From Euryarchaeota archaeon UBA561 (lineage in GTDB: Archaea > Thermoplasmatota > Poseidoniia > Poseidoniales > Poseidoniaceae), in contig DANX01000014.1 in assembly GCA_002502295.1 (NCBI GenBank), forward strand, positions 1 to 47,485: a stretch of DNA of 47,485 bases, read 5' to 3'. The notes below the pieces were generated by a model. The model worked only from the letters and a program-made list of their open reading frames with translations. It ran no database searches and had not been told where the DNA came from. Position 1 is the first letter of the stretch; each line of letters starts with the position of its first letter. This document shows, in pieces, positions 28,353 to 36,410 of the stretch. The position numbers and the translations under genes are program-made.

Positions 28353-29567
28353 TCACGTGAGCAGGAGGCGAAAACCTGCTTTCAAGGCAAGCGGTCGGAA
28401 CGCTGGTACTTGTTTGAGCAGCGCCATTCCGAGGGGGACCGGTTTCTCAATATCACCAACGGCATTGATGAGGCTTAGCGTGTCTGGATGGGCAAAATTG
28501 AGGAAATGCTTGTCGAGAACTTCATCGGTGCAATCACTCACGAGAAGGTTGCGCAAGGCCCTCGCACGGTCCTGTTCTTTTTTCATCGCACTCCATGGTT
28601 TTTTGGTGATGGATTTGAGATCGGCTTCGCTCAGTGAATTGGATTTGATGGCTTTTGTTAGCGCTTCATGTATGCATTGAATTTGGTGGAAACCGGGGCC
28701 AATTCCGCCTCCTGTGGTTGGTTTGGCCATGCCCGCCGCATCACCGAGGAGCATCACTCTGTCTTTGACCGTTTTTCGTACCATACCGGAAGGAACTGGA
28801 CCACAATACCGTGCGATTTCGGATGTGTTTTCAAATCGATCTTTCCACAAAGGATGGTCCATAAGGTCTTGATAGCACGATTCAATTGACCTTCCGTTTA
28901 GGCGGTCAGCGGTGGACCAAAGACCGATTCGGTGTGTGCCAAAACCAGACGGTATGACCCATGCGAAAAACCCCGGTGCGATTGAACTGCCACTGTACAT
29001 CTCCAACCATCGTTCTCTTCCCTGATACCCAACGACCTCGGTTTGGAACCCGATCATGAGTTCTTTTGGTCTGCCCATTTTGAACGTACGTCGAGTCCAA
29101 CTGTGAGCTCCGTCGGCTCCGATGAGAAGTTTGCATGTGAGGTCAATCTCCTCATCATTCCTCCGTACGGTGATTTCAACGCCATTCTGCTTGGTGTTTG
29201 CCATGGTGGGTACGCAATTGAGCCACAGTTCTGCACCGGCTTCCATGCCTTGCTGGACCACGTATTGATCAAACCGCTTGCGGCAAACAACGTAGGTTCG
29301 CAAGGTACCCTCCGTTCCGACGGGCACAAGTGTGCCGCTTGGTCCGTGGATGAGTGCTCCATCAACCTCCTCGAGGACCGTGTGGTATCCCTCAACCACG
29401 TCCATGGCAGAGGGTGTCACCAAACCTGCGCATTGGAATGGTCGGCCGATTTCTTCGTGTTCTTCGAGCATCAACACGCGCAAACCGTTTTCGCTGAGCA
29501 GGGTTGCAGCCCTCCCTCCTACAGGCCCAGCGCCAACGATGATAACGTCGTAGTCCCACTGGTCCAT
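28353..29567 (-). CDS. Geranylgeranyl reductase family FAD-dependent oxidoreductase
   Basis: Flavoprotein of 404 residues. The N-terminal dinucleotide-binding motif VIIVGAGPVGGRAATLLSE is followed by the E of the FAD ribose site (LEEHEEIGRPFQCAGLV). GADGAHSWTRR near residue 150 and LLGDAAGMAKPTTGGGI near residue 275 are the second and third FAD motifs. The QCAGLV block is typical of geranylgeranyl reductases that saturate archaeal isoprenoid lipid chains; related proteins reduce menaquinone side chains or act as halogenase-like oxidases. It lies between topB and the unknown membrane gene on the same strand. Substrate is inferred only from family and from its archaeal host. Confidence 0.85.
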   Translation of the reverse strand: MDQWDYDVIIVGAGPVGGRAATLLSENGLRVLMLEEHEEIGRPFQCAGLVTPSAMDVVEGYHTVLEEVDGALIHGPSGTLVPVGTEGTLRTYVVCRKRFDQYVVQQGMEAGAELWLNCVPTMANTKQNGVEITVRRNDEEIDLTCKLLIGADGAHSWTRRTFKMGRPKELMIGFQTEVVGYQGRERWLEMYSGSSIAPGFFAWVIPSGFGTHRIGLWSTADRLNGRSIESCYQDLMDHPLWKDRFENTSEIARYCGPVPSGMVRKTVKDRVMLLGDAAGMAKPTTGGGIGPGFHQIQCIHEALTKAIKSNSLSEADLKSITKKPWSAMKKEQDRARALRNLLVSDCTDEVLDKHFLNFAHPDTLSLINAVGDIEKPVPLGMALLKQVPAFRPLALKAGFRLLLT

Positions 29568-29619
29568 GATTTTGCCTGCAGAAGGTATTGTTTCAACCTT
29601 CCTTCATTCCCAACCGTGC

Positions 29620-32364
29620 TCAGGAGCGTTTTGCGAACTTGTAGCCAACCGATTGATTCTTTTTCAGGTACAACGATGCACTGAACGGATTATTTGTTTT
29701 CTTTGACACAAAATCATCGAACGGACCCACCGACCCTGTTTCGATCAGTGCCTTGGCTTCATCCCTCGTTAGGTCTCGTTTTGATATGCATCGTTCAATG
29801 TGGATTTTGCAATCCGTGGAAGAGTTTTCGACGGTATAATGCGTTTCAGTCTCGATGATGTTCGCTTTGGTTTTGGGGCAAACGGCTACGATGCCAGGTT
29901 CAATCGGGAACCGTTTTGCGTCGGCAGCTGCGGCTCGAGGTGGGAAATCATAGGTAACCCTGTTCTTCTCAAGCTTGAGAAAGGCATTGAATGGCTTGTT
30001 TCGGCGGGACGTAAAATCTTCCAGCAGGGTTGATTTTCCTTCGGTGAAGATCGGTTTTGCCTCCGCTGGTGTGATGACTCGCTTGCACATCACGTTCTGC
30101 ATGCCTCTGAATGAGCACTCGGCATTGTCGCAAACATAGGCCATCTTCGTGATCCGAATTGAGCCTTGCTCACACGAGGGGCATGGGCAGAGCACTTCGT
30201 CATCTTCGGTGGCTTGGCCACTGCCCGAACCTTTGCTGACGACCTTTCCATCCTTGTGAAGTTCGATGGACGTTTCATACCCTTCACCTGCTTGTGAGAA
30301 GAATCCATGGACGTTGTCCAGTGATTTTTTCTCAAGCAAGCGAGACGCAGTCGTTCGGTCAAACCACCGCCCAGAGGTGTCTTTCCAAAACACAAAGGAG
30401 CACCCCTTGTCTCGACCTTCATTGTGTTCACACTGGTAAGCCAGCGTGTTCTCAATGACGTTTCCTTCGCATGCTGGGCATGGTCCAAGCGAGGGCTCAT
30501 CGAGATACAATGTATTTCGGTCATGGTCCCTTATCCGTTCAACCATGGTCTGCGTTTGATCTATGATTTTCTGCATGTAGATGTCCATTGGTGCTTCTCC
30601 ACGTTGAACGGAAAGAAGGGAGGCCTCCATATCGCCGGTCAATTCGGGAGATGTAATCCATTCAACCGGTATTCTTCGCAGCACATCGATCATTCGAATC
30701 CCGTGAGGCGCTGCGCTGATGGTGCCATTTCGTGATCGACGGATGTATTTTCGATTGAGGAGCTTTTCAATGGTGTCAGCTCGGGTAGCAGGCGTTCCAA
30801 GTCCCTTGTCCTTCATCGCATCTGCAAGATCATCGTCTTCAATGTGCTTCCCGGCATGTTCCATGAGTTGGAGAAGACTTGCTTCCTTTAGCCGGTTTTT
30901 GGGTTTACTCAACTCTTCAGAGAATTCATGTGAATCAAGGGTCGTAGGGCATGGATTTCCGGGAAGGACCCCCCAGCCCTCGGGAACCTTATCCTTCTTT
31001 GGCACGACGGCTCGCCAGCCAAGTGAAGCGATTTGTTCGACTTCTTTGATGAATTGGTGGCCGGCTTTTGTCGCAATGCGCTTGGTGACCGTCCACTCAG
31101 AGGGTGGATGCCACGAAGCGAGGAAATTACGGACGACCATGTCGTAAAGTTTCGCGTGGTCTCCTCCGAAATTTCCCGGAGGTTGTTGACCGGTTGGGAT
31201 GATGGCGTAGTGGTCAGATACCTTGCTGTTGTTGAAGTTCCGTTTGGAATTTGACAATCCTTCACTTTGCAGACGTTTGACGTGCTCAGCATAGTCTTGT
31301 TGACCACCGAGGTTGTCCAATGTTTTGGCGACTGTTTCATGCATATCGTCTGGAAGATGCTTTGAATCCGTCCTCGGATAAGTTGTCAGTTTGAATTTAT
31401 CATACAGATCTTGGGCCACACCAAGCGTGCGCTTGGCAGACCATGACCACATGCTGTTGGCTCGCTTTTGGAGGGTAGTGAGGTCGAAATTGAGTGGAGG
31501 TTGCTCTTTTTTCGTTCGTGCCTTTTCTTCGGTTGTAAACTTCTCAGGTGAGGCAAGCATGGCTTCAATCGCTTCTTTTTCTGATGCTTCTGTAATTCGG
31601 TGGGCTTTGTGTTCTGGACGGGCGGGGTCATCCTTGTGTCCTATGCGTTCCCATCGCCCAGTCCATCGAGCGTCTCCTGCCGTGAACGTGGCATTGAGTT
31701 GCCAATACGGGACCGGTACATGTGAGAGGACTTCCAATTCATGGTCAACAACAAGCGCAAGGGTTGCTGTTTGCACACGGCCCAATGAATTTGCCGAACG
31801 GTCCCTGTTTTGAGGCAGGCGGGTAGCGATACGGGATCCGTTCATACCGATGATCCAGTCGGCCCTTGAACGGGAGTAGGCGGCATCGCTCAAGGCCTGG
31901 TAGGTGTCCCCGGACTTCCTGGTCTCAAACGCTTTGTGCATGGCATCGTAGGTCATTGATTGCATCCACATTCTGGACGTTGGCGTCTTTACCTTCGAAT
32001 GTTCCAGGATTGTTCTGAAAATCAATTCGCCTTCGCGGGCTGCGTCACAGGCATTCACGATTTCCGTTACCGATTTGTCCTTGACGAGTTTCAAAATAGC
32101 CGACAACTGTTTTTTCCCTCGTCCGCTCTTTGGTTTGTATTGAAACGAAGTAGGAATGAACGGCAACCTGTCAATGGTTCCCCTCCAGTTTTTGAAGTCC
32201 GAATCATAATCATCCATGTACTTGAGTTCAAGCAGATGGCCAATGGCCCATGTAATGATGATGTCTTCGCTGTGCCAATGTGTTTCGAGTTTTTTCCCCA
32301 CGCCCAAGACATTGGCGAGGTCCTCGGCAACACTGGGTTTCTCAGCAATGATGACGATGGACAT
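29620..32364 (-). CDS. topB: Type IA DNA topoisomerase, bacterial TopB (topoisomerase III) type
   Basis: Type IA topoisomerase of 914 residues. MSIVIIAEKPSVAEDLANVL opens the TOPRIM domain. ACDAAREGELIFR is the metal site, where DAA replaces the common DAD or DAG. The active-site Tyr lies near residue 328 in FKLTTYPRTDSKHLPDD. Two four-Cys zinc ribbons follow (GPCPACEGNV with CEHNE..GC, and CPCPSCEQGS with CDNAECSF). Two TopB-type C-terminal repeats follow (ITPAEAKPIFTEGKSTLLEDF and LTRDEAKALIETG). This layout matches bacterial TopB rather than archaeal TopA or reverse gyrase, suggesting transfer. An in-frame ATG 20 codons upstream is less likely because the TOPRIM strand starts at once after 32364. 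Confidence 0.9.
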   Translation of the reverse strand: MSIVIIAEKPSVAEDLANVLGVGKKLETHWHSEDIIITWAIGHLLELKYMDDYDSDFKNWRGTIDRLPFIPTSFQYKPKSGRGKKQLSAILKLVKDKSVTEIVNACDAAREGELIFRTILEHSKVKTPTSRMWMQSMTYDAMHKAFETRKSGDTYQALSDAAYSRSRADWIIGMNGSRIATRLPQNRDRSANSLGRVQTATLALVVDHELEVLSHVPVPYWQLNATFTAGDARWTGRWERIGHKDDPARPEHKAHRITEASEKEAIEAMLASPEKFTTEEKARTKKEQPPLNFDLTTLQKRANSMWSWSAKRTLGVAQDLYDKFKLTTYPRTDSKHLPDDMHETVAKTLDNLGGQQDYAEHVKRLQSEGLSNSKRNFNNSKVSDHYAIIPTGQQPPGNFGGDHAKLYDMVVRNFLASWHPPSEWTVTKRIATKAGHQFIKEVEQIASLGWRAVVPKKDKVPEGWGVLPGNPCPTTLDSHEFSEELSKPKNRLKEASLLQLMEHAGKHIEDDDLADAMKDKGLGTPATRADTIEKLLNRKYIRRSRNGTISAAPHGIRMIDVLRRIPVEWITSPELTGDMEASLLSVQRGEAPMDIYMQKIIDQTQTMVERIRDHDRNTLYLDEPSLGPCPACEGNVIENTLAYQCEHNEGRDKGCSFVFWKDTSGRWFDRTTASRLLEKKSLDNVHGFFSQAGEGYETSIELHKDGKVVSKGSGSGQATEDDEVLCPCPSCEQGSIRITKMAYVCDNAECSFRGMQNVMCKRVITPAEAKPIFTEGKSTLLEDFTSRRNKPFNAFLKLEKNRVTYDFPPRAAAADAKRFPIEPGIVAVCPKTKANIIETETHYTVENSSTDCKIHIERCISKRDLTRDEAKALIETGSVGPFDDFVSKKTNNPFSASLYLKKNQSVGYKFAKRS

Positions 32365-32432
32365 GTGTTGAAAGCGCACCGACGACCATACTTGAACCCT
32401 CCTTTGGTTCTTGGTTGATTTCATTTCGATGT

Positions 32433-32451
32433 ATGAAATGTATCATTTCAT
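32433..32451. promoter_or_regulatory. Perfect 19-base palindrome upstream of topB
   Basis: ATGAAATG (32433-32440), a TAT spacer and CATTTCAT (32444-32451) form a perfect inverted repeat 69 bases upstream of the topB start, overlapping the stop codon of the preceding small gene. The size, symmetry and AT content fit a dimeric-regulator operator; a weak RNA hairpin between the two genes is the alternative. A half-site-like TTTCATTTC lies just beside it. Confidence 0.35.
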
Positions 32452-32936
32452 GGTGCTTCGTTTGAAGAATTTTTGATGGCGATTCGACTGTTCATTTCGT
32501 TCCATGGCTCTTCTGAATGAGGTCCGCCGCAACCTAAACAACCCGGATAACCAGCATCCAGCAGGTCATTGGTGATCGAGTTGATGCATTGCCATGCTTC
32601 CTTTGAACCCATGGACAGCCACAGCACATCGATTGGAGGCTCAGTGGTGCTGCATATGGCCATTGTCTTGAGTGAAATTGGAATGCAAACTCGAATTTCA
32701 TCAACTTCACCGGGCGTGAATGTTGGGAATGATGTTCTGGATGGCTGGACATCACCCAACCGTACGGCAAGGCGTTCGATGTGTTCTCTCAACCACTTCG
32801 GCCCAACGATGGTCAATTCATCCGTTCGTAGAAGCATCCTGCTAAATTCACGGGCCGCCGGCCAACGTGGGTCCGTGATTCGCATGATTTGTTGCAGTTG
32901 AAGGCAAGTCTTGAAGGATGTCGTTTGAAACCCCAT
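32448..32936 (-). CDS. Small unknown protein upstream of topB
   Basis: A protein of about 162 residues with no recognised domain. It is soluble, with a C-terminal CLGCGGPH element holding two Cys three apart, too little for a complete zinc site. The start is uncertain: Met codons lie at 32942, 32936 and 32885, and none has a clear ribosome binding site. The first of these would overlap the divergent pyrD start by two bases. It ends 83 bases before topB on the same strand and may share a message with it. A real gene is supported by the lack of any other explanation for the 400 bases and by its position; function is not inferred. Confidence 0.5.
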   Translation of the reverse strand: MGFQTTSFKTCLQLQQIMRITDPRWPAAREFSRMLLRTDELTIVGPKWLREHIERLAVRLGDVQPSRTSFPTFTPGEVDEIRVCIPISLKTMAICSTTEPPIDVLWLSMGSKEAWQCINSITNDLLDAGYPGCLGCGGPHSEEPWNEMNSRIAIKNSSNEAP

Positions 32937-32940
32937 CTCC

Positions 32941-34062
32941 ATGGGCGTCGGTTATCGCTGGTTCGGACGGCCTCTGCTTCGCTTTCAAGATTCCGAGAAG
33001 GCACATGGCCGCTCACTTTCTTTGCTAAGGTTTGCATCGGGGAACCCACTTACCCGATTGTTTCTAAAGATGCTCTACAAGCCGCGTATTTCCTTGCCCA
33101 TCAAAGTGTTTGGACACCAATACACCCATCCATTTGGCTTGGCTGCAGGCATGGACAAAAATGCGAAGGCGCTCATTGGTTGGGAGACGACAGGCTTAGC
33201 TTTCGTTGAAATTGGTGGGGTGACCATGCTTGAACAGGGCGGGAATCCCAAACCCCGAATGTTTCGTGCCCCTCATGCACAGGCTTTGGTCAACCGTATG
33301 GGCTTCAACAACGACGGCAGTGAAAAAATTAGAGATAGCCTTACTCGACATTTCAAGCGTCATGGACGCCCAGGTATCCCCCTTTGGGTGAACCTTGGGA
33401 AATCAAAAATAACACCCCTCGATGAGGCGCATCTGGACTACGGTGCCACACTTGAACGCCTTTGGGACCTTTGCGATGTCTTCGTCATCAATGTCTCGTC
33501 GCCTAACACGCCCAATCTTCGTGAACTTCAAACCGATGAGGGATTGAATCGAATTCTCCATCACTGTCAAACCATTAACGATAACATCGCAGCTGCCAAC
33601 GGCAGCAAACGAAAGCCGTTGCTCGTCAAAGTCGCCCCCGACATGACGGACGAACAACTGGTCCACATTGCCAATACAGCCAAGCAGACAGGGGCCGATG
33701 GCATCGTTCTCTCCAACACCACCATTGAGCGACCTACGCCCAACCATCCACGGGATAAATCGGTCTTTGTGGAACAAGGCGGGTTAAGCGGTATGCCGCT
33801 GAAAGAGCGGTCAACGGCGATGATTCGAACGGTTCGCACAGCCATCGGTCCCGACTGGCCCATCATCGGTGTGGGCGGTGTGTCAAACGCGCAAGACGCT
33901 TGGGAAAAAATCGAGGCTGGGGCAACATTGGTGCAGGCGTATTCTGGATTTGTGTTTGAAGGGCCAGCATTGAGCAAACAGATTGTACACGGCCTCGCAA
34001 AACGTTTGAAGGCATCAAAGCACACTTCAATGGCTGAGGTTGTTGGCAGTAAAACCACTTGA
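32941..34062 (+). CDS. pyrD: Dihydroorotate dehydrogenase, class 2 (quinone-linked)
   Basis: Fourth step of pyrimidine synthesis, oxidising dihydroorotate to orotate with FMN. The N-terminal amphipathic helix region (RPLLRFQDSEKAHGRSL) is the membrane/quinone extension that marks class 2. FGLAAGMDKNAKAL, NRMGFNNDG and NVSSPNTPNLRELQ follow; the Ser base near residue 187 replaces the Cys of class 1. IIGVGGVSNAQDAWEKI is the phosphate-binding end of the barrel. At 373 residues it is complete. Electrons would pass to a membrane quinone, matching the mqnC gene in this window. No ribosome binding site precedes the ATG, so translation may be leaderless. Confidence 0.95.
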   Translation: MGVGYRWFGRPLLRFQDSEKAHGRSLSLLRFASGNPLTRLFLKMLYKPRISLPIKVFGHQYTHPFGLAAGMDKNAKALIGWETTGLAFVEIGGVTMLEQGGNPKPRMFRAPHAQALVNRMGFNNDGSEKIRDSLTRHFKRHGRPGIPLWVNLGKSKITPLDEAHLDYGATLERLWDLCDVFVINVSSPNTPNLRELQTDEGLNRILHHCQTINDNIAAANGSKRKPLLVKVAPDMTDEQLVHIANTAKQTGADGIVLSNTTIERPTPNHPRDKSVFVEQGGLSGMPLKERSTAMIRTVRTAIGPDWPIIGVGGVSNAQDAWEKIEAGATLVQAYSGFVFEGPALSKQIVHGLAKRLKASKHTSMAEVVGSKTT

Positions 34063-34098
34063 AAGAGGATTGTTAAGGGTGCGGGGCGTGGAACAAAC

Positions 34099-34494
34099 AT
34101 GTGGGCAAGACGCACACGGGTGTTGATCGTGGGGGCCGTCCTCACGATCGGGCTCCTTGCCACCCTGCTTCTGCAATCTCCAGCACCCACACAAACCGTG
34201 GATGAATTGATGTCTTCACCCTCTGAACACCTCAATCAAGAAATAGCCGTCCGTGGAGAAGTTCAGGACGGCACAATTGACAACTCAACCATGACCTTTA
34301 CACTTGAAGGATCTTCATCGACACTTACCATTCGGTTCACGGATGCGATGGTCTCAAACGGTCTTGATGATAACCGAACGGTGTACGCCGAAGGCATTCT
34401 TCTGTTTGAAGACGGTTCTTACATCCTCGATGCAAACGTCATAAAGACATCATGCCCTTCAAAGTATGAAGAACAGGCTGAAGGAGAGGATTAA
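34099..34494 (+). CDS. ccmE: CcmE-like haem chaperone with CxxxY motif
   Basis: A 131-residue protein with one N-terminal membrane anchor (VLIVGAVLTIGLLATLLL, about 8-25) and an extracytoplasmic OB-fold-like beta domain (LNQEIAVRGEVQDGTI, then VYAEGILLFEDGSYIL). Near the C-terminus Cys119 and Tyr123 form CPSKY. Classical CcmE binds haem through His in HxxxY, while a Cys variant (CxxxY) is known in archaea and Desulfovibrio-type systems. The order membrane anchor, OB fold and CxxxY therefore supports a haem chaperone for cytochrome c maturation. No ccmF/ccmC genes are here. The alternative is an unrelated anchored OB-fold protein. SRP RNA follows 44 bases later. Confidence 0.7.
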   Translation: MWARRTRVLIVGAVLTIGLLATLLLQSPAPTQTVDELMSSPSEHLNQEIAVRGEVQDGTIDNSTMTFTLEGSSSTLTIRFTDAMVSNGLDDNRTVYAEGILLFEDGSYILDANVIKTSCPSKYEEQAEGED

Positions 34495-34508
34495 CCCGCT
34501 GCGCTGCC

Positions 34509-34517
34509 TTCATATAG
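34509..34517 (+). promoter_or_regulatory. TATA box of the SRP RNA gene
   Basis: TTCATATAG lies about 26 bases before the inferred 5' end of the SRP RNA (near 34538), the usual archaeal TATA-to-start distance. It falls in the 43-base gap after the ccmE-like gene, so the RNA appears to have its own promoter. Confidence 0.6.
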
Positions 34518-34537
34518 GCAGGTGGCCGGCCATAGGA

Positions 34538-34840
34538 CGGGATAGGTGGGGAGCTCGGCGTACCCTGTATCACAAATCGTCGTTATGGTGGACCGAACGC
34601 CTTAGGGCGGCGAAAGCGGTCGGAAGGTTCCCGTAGGCGGACGTTGATGTCTCGCCCCCACATGACTCGGGTGTCATGAGCCGTCTCCGGAAGGAAACGG
34701 GGAATGAATAACCGGGGGACTAGGTCAGGCCGGGAACGGAGCAGCCCTACCTGGGGCCATGGGTGCTGTGGGGAATCGGGATGGAGGAAGCTTGCGGATT
34801 TGGCCTTGCGAAGCGCCCGTCCACCTTTGGCTCTCCCACC
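34538..34840 (+). ncRNA. ffs: Archaeal signal recognition particle RNA (7S RNA)
   Basis: RNA scaffold of the signal recognition particle, binding SRP54 and SRP19 for cotranslational export. Helix 8 is clear: GGTCAGG, stem CCG, GGAA tetraloop (34733-34736), stem CGG and AGCAGCC form the conserved SRP54 site. A hairpin with a GGAA (GNAR-type) loop at 34681-34700 fits helix 6, the SRP19 site. The Alu-domain motif TAGGTGGGG with GGCGTACCCTGTAT (34543-34570) matches archaeal SRP RNAs. AGGTGGG near the 5' end can pair with CCCACCT (34834-34840), giving helix 1 and the ends. GGTGGAC (34581-34588 region) pairs with GTCCACC (34819-34825) for helix 5. Exact ends are uncertain by several bases. The 3' end touches the convergent archease stop. 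Confidence 0.88.
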
Positions 34841-35335
34841 TCATATGTCAAACACAACATCTGCATACCAACCGGGCCCCTCGAATTCAGGAACATCCTC
34901 CCATTGGCTTGCCACCAGCTCTCCTTTGTTGACTTCAGCGACTACCAAATTGTGCGTGGTAACGGCTTTAATTTCAATTTCTCGCTCAACGAGTTCTGCG
35001 TCAACCCAACTTGCCTGGGCTACGACCATCCAACCATCATCATCGTGGACCACCTTCACCATCCCGTCGAGGTACCACTGTCCATGAACTTCAGCGCGGT
35101 AGAGCACTTCATCCAACCAGGCCAAGTAGAGAAAATGGACGTCGTTCGGATTGTGTTCTGACCGCACTCTCCACTCACCTGTGTGCCGTACATGTGTGTT
35201 GATGAGTTTGGCACTGGCTTCACTCATCAGGTAGGCTTGCACACCTAGAGCGGCTTCGGCAAACAACGATGGGAAATCCTTCGCAAATACCCGCATGCCA
35301 ATGTCAGCCGTTGTTGGCCACAACCAAGCACTCAT
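34841..35335 (-). CDS. Archease (RtcB tRNA ligase activator)
   Basis: Small protein of 164 residues that speeds guanylation and turnover of the RNA ligase RtcB in tRNA splicing. TTADIGMRVFAKDFPSLFAEAALG matches the archease N-terminal block, though HTAD is TTAD here. LAWLDEVLY is the central helix, IKAVTTHNLVV the KAVTYH block, and the protein ends in VVFDI as the family does. The ATG at 35335 has GAGGTGG upstream, inside the end of the PfkB gene, so it is the last gene of a three-gene operon. endA lies nearby on the other strand, linking the region to tRNA splicing. No rtcB gene is in the window. Confidence 0.88.
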   Translation of the reverse strand: MSAWLWPTTADIGMRVFAKDFPSLFAEAALGVQAYLMSEASAKLINTHVRHTGEWRVRSEHNPNDVHFLYLAWLDEVLYRAEVHGQWYLDGMVKVVHDDDGWMVVAQASWVDAELVEREIEIKAVTTHNLVVAEVNKGELVASQWEDVPEFEGPGWYADVVFDI

Positions 35336-35344
35336 TTTTCCACC

Positions 35345-36406
35345 TCATCGCTTGGAGACTTGTAAATTCCATACGTGCTCTCCGACTCGGTGGATAAGAT
35401 CGTCTTTGCTCAACACAAATGAGTCGGTTCGTTCAGCACCGAGGATGCATTCGCATGCAGCGTTCGCCAAAAGTGCCGTGGCGTGAACATCAAGGCCCCT
35501 TGAGAGAGAGAAGGCAATGGCTACGGCCGCAGCATCAATCAATCCAATCATTTGCCGCAAATCAACCAGTCCACATGGGGCGTGGACGGTTTCTTCATCC
35601 GCTGAATAAATGGTGACACCGGCTTCACCGGCGAGCACAACGAGGTGGTTCCAGTTGTACTGAGCGAGGAGTTTCTCGGCGGCTTCGGCTCCGGTTGAAG
35701 CACCTAAGCGCCGTCGCATTAATTCCAATCCCTGCGACTGAAAGAGGGTCCAATCAACACCCTCGGTGCGATGGAGGCCAGTGAGTTTAGGATCGGCAAT
35801 GACCGGAATTGACAGTTCCTTCGCTGCCTCAAACAGGCGGTCTGCACCTTGGTCGGTGATGACACCTTGCCCGTAATCCGAAGCAATCAGGGCCGAGGCT
35901 CCCTTGAGATCCTCAATGGCTTGTTCGTACAGGGCATGGGATGCTTCACTTGGTACTGGATCGTCCTCTTCAATGTCCCACCTGAGAAGTAACTGTTCGT
36001 CTCGGATGAGGCTCTCCCGGGACGCCAGCATCCTGGTCTTTACAGTGGTGGTGCGGTCTTCCACGATGGCTATTCCGTGGGTGGTTACACCTTCGAGTTC
36101 AAGCGATTCAATGATGCTCAATCCAGCTGTATCATCTCCAACAACCCCAAAAAGATGGCTGTCAAGTCCCATGGAACGCAAGCCTCTCGCTACGTGAGCC
36201 GCTGCACCTACGTCTTCTTCTCTGGAGGTTTCCCTAAGCACCGGGACGGGTGCCCGAGAATTGAGGTTGTTCGCGTATCCGTGGATGTAGCAATCCATCA
36301 TCACGTCGCCGATCAACACGATTTTCCCCGAATCGTCGGAACGCAGTTGCCGCTTTAATTCGGATAACGTGTCGTGTAAATTTGCCTCTTCATCCGTCAT
36401 TCCCAT
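35345..36406 (-). CDS. Degenerate PfkB-family (HldE/RfaE kinase-like) protein
   Basis: A 353-residue protein clearly related to the kinase half of HldE: IVLIGDVMMDCYIHGYANNL, RAPVPVL, AHVARGLRSMGLDSHLFGVVG, ASDYGQGV and VIADPK line up with the family. Key positions have changed. GGAANVA reads VGAAAHVA, the TPNxxE block reads LFQSQGLEL, and the GAGD anion-hole motif reads GLID, keeping the catalytic Asp but losing the Gly. It is likely a weak kinase or a pseudokinase that binds a nucleotide or sugar. The ATG at 36406 has GAGGTGA five bases upstream. It sits between the winged-helix/TerB-like gene and archease, overlapping their regulatory bases closely, so all three are one operon. Confidence 0.8.
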   Translation of the reverse strand: MGMTDEEANLHDTLSELKRQLRSDDSGKIVLIGDVMMDCYIHGYANNLNSRAPVPVLRETSREEDVGAAAHVARGLRSMGLDSHLFGVVGDDTAGLSIIESLELEGVTTHGIAIVEDRTTTVKTRMLASRESLIRDEQLLLRWDIEEDDPVPSEASHALYEQAIEDLKGASALIASDYGQGVITDQGADRLFEAAKELSIPVIADPKLTGLHRTEGVDWTLFQSQGLELMRRRLGASTGAEAAEKLLAQYNWNHLVVLAGEAGVTIYSADEETVHAPCGLVDLRQMIGLIDAAAVAIAFSLSRGLDVHATALLANAACECILGAERTDSFVLSKDDLIHRVGEHVWNLQVSKR

Positions 36407-36410
36407 GTGT

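Noticed and set aside
34538..34840. RNase P RNA
   Set aside because: The GGTCAGG...GGAA...AGCAGCC helix 8 is specific to SRP RNA, and RNase P core motifs are absent.
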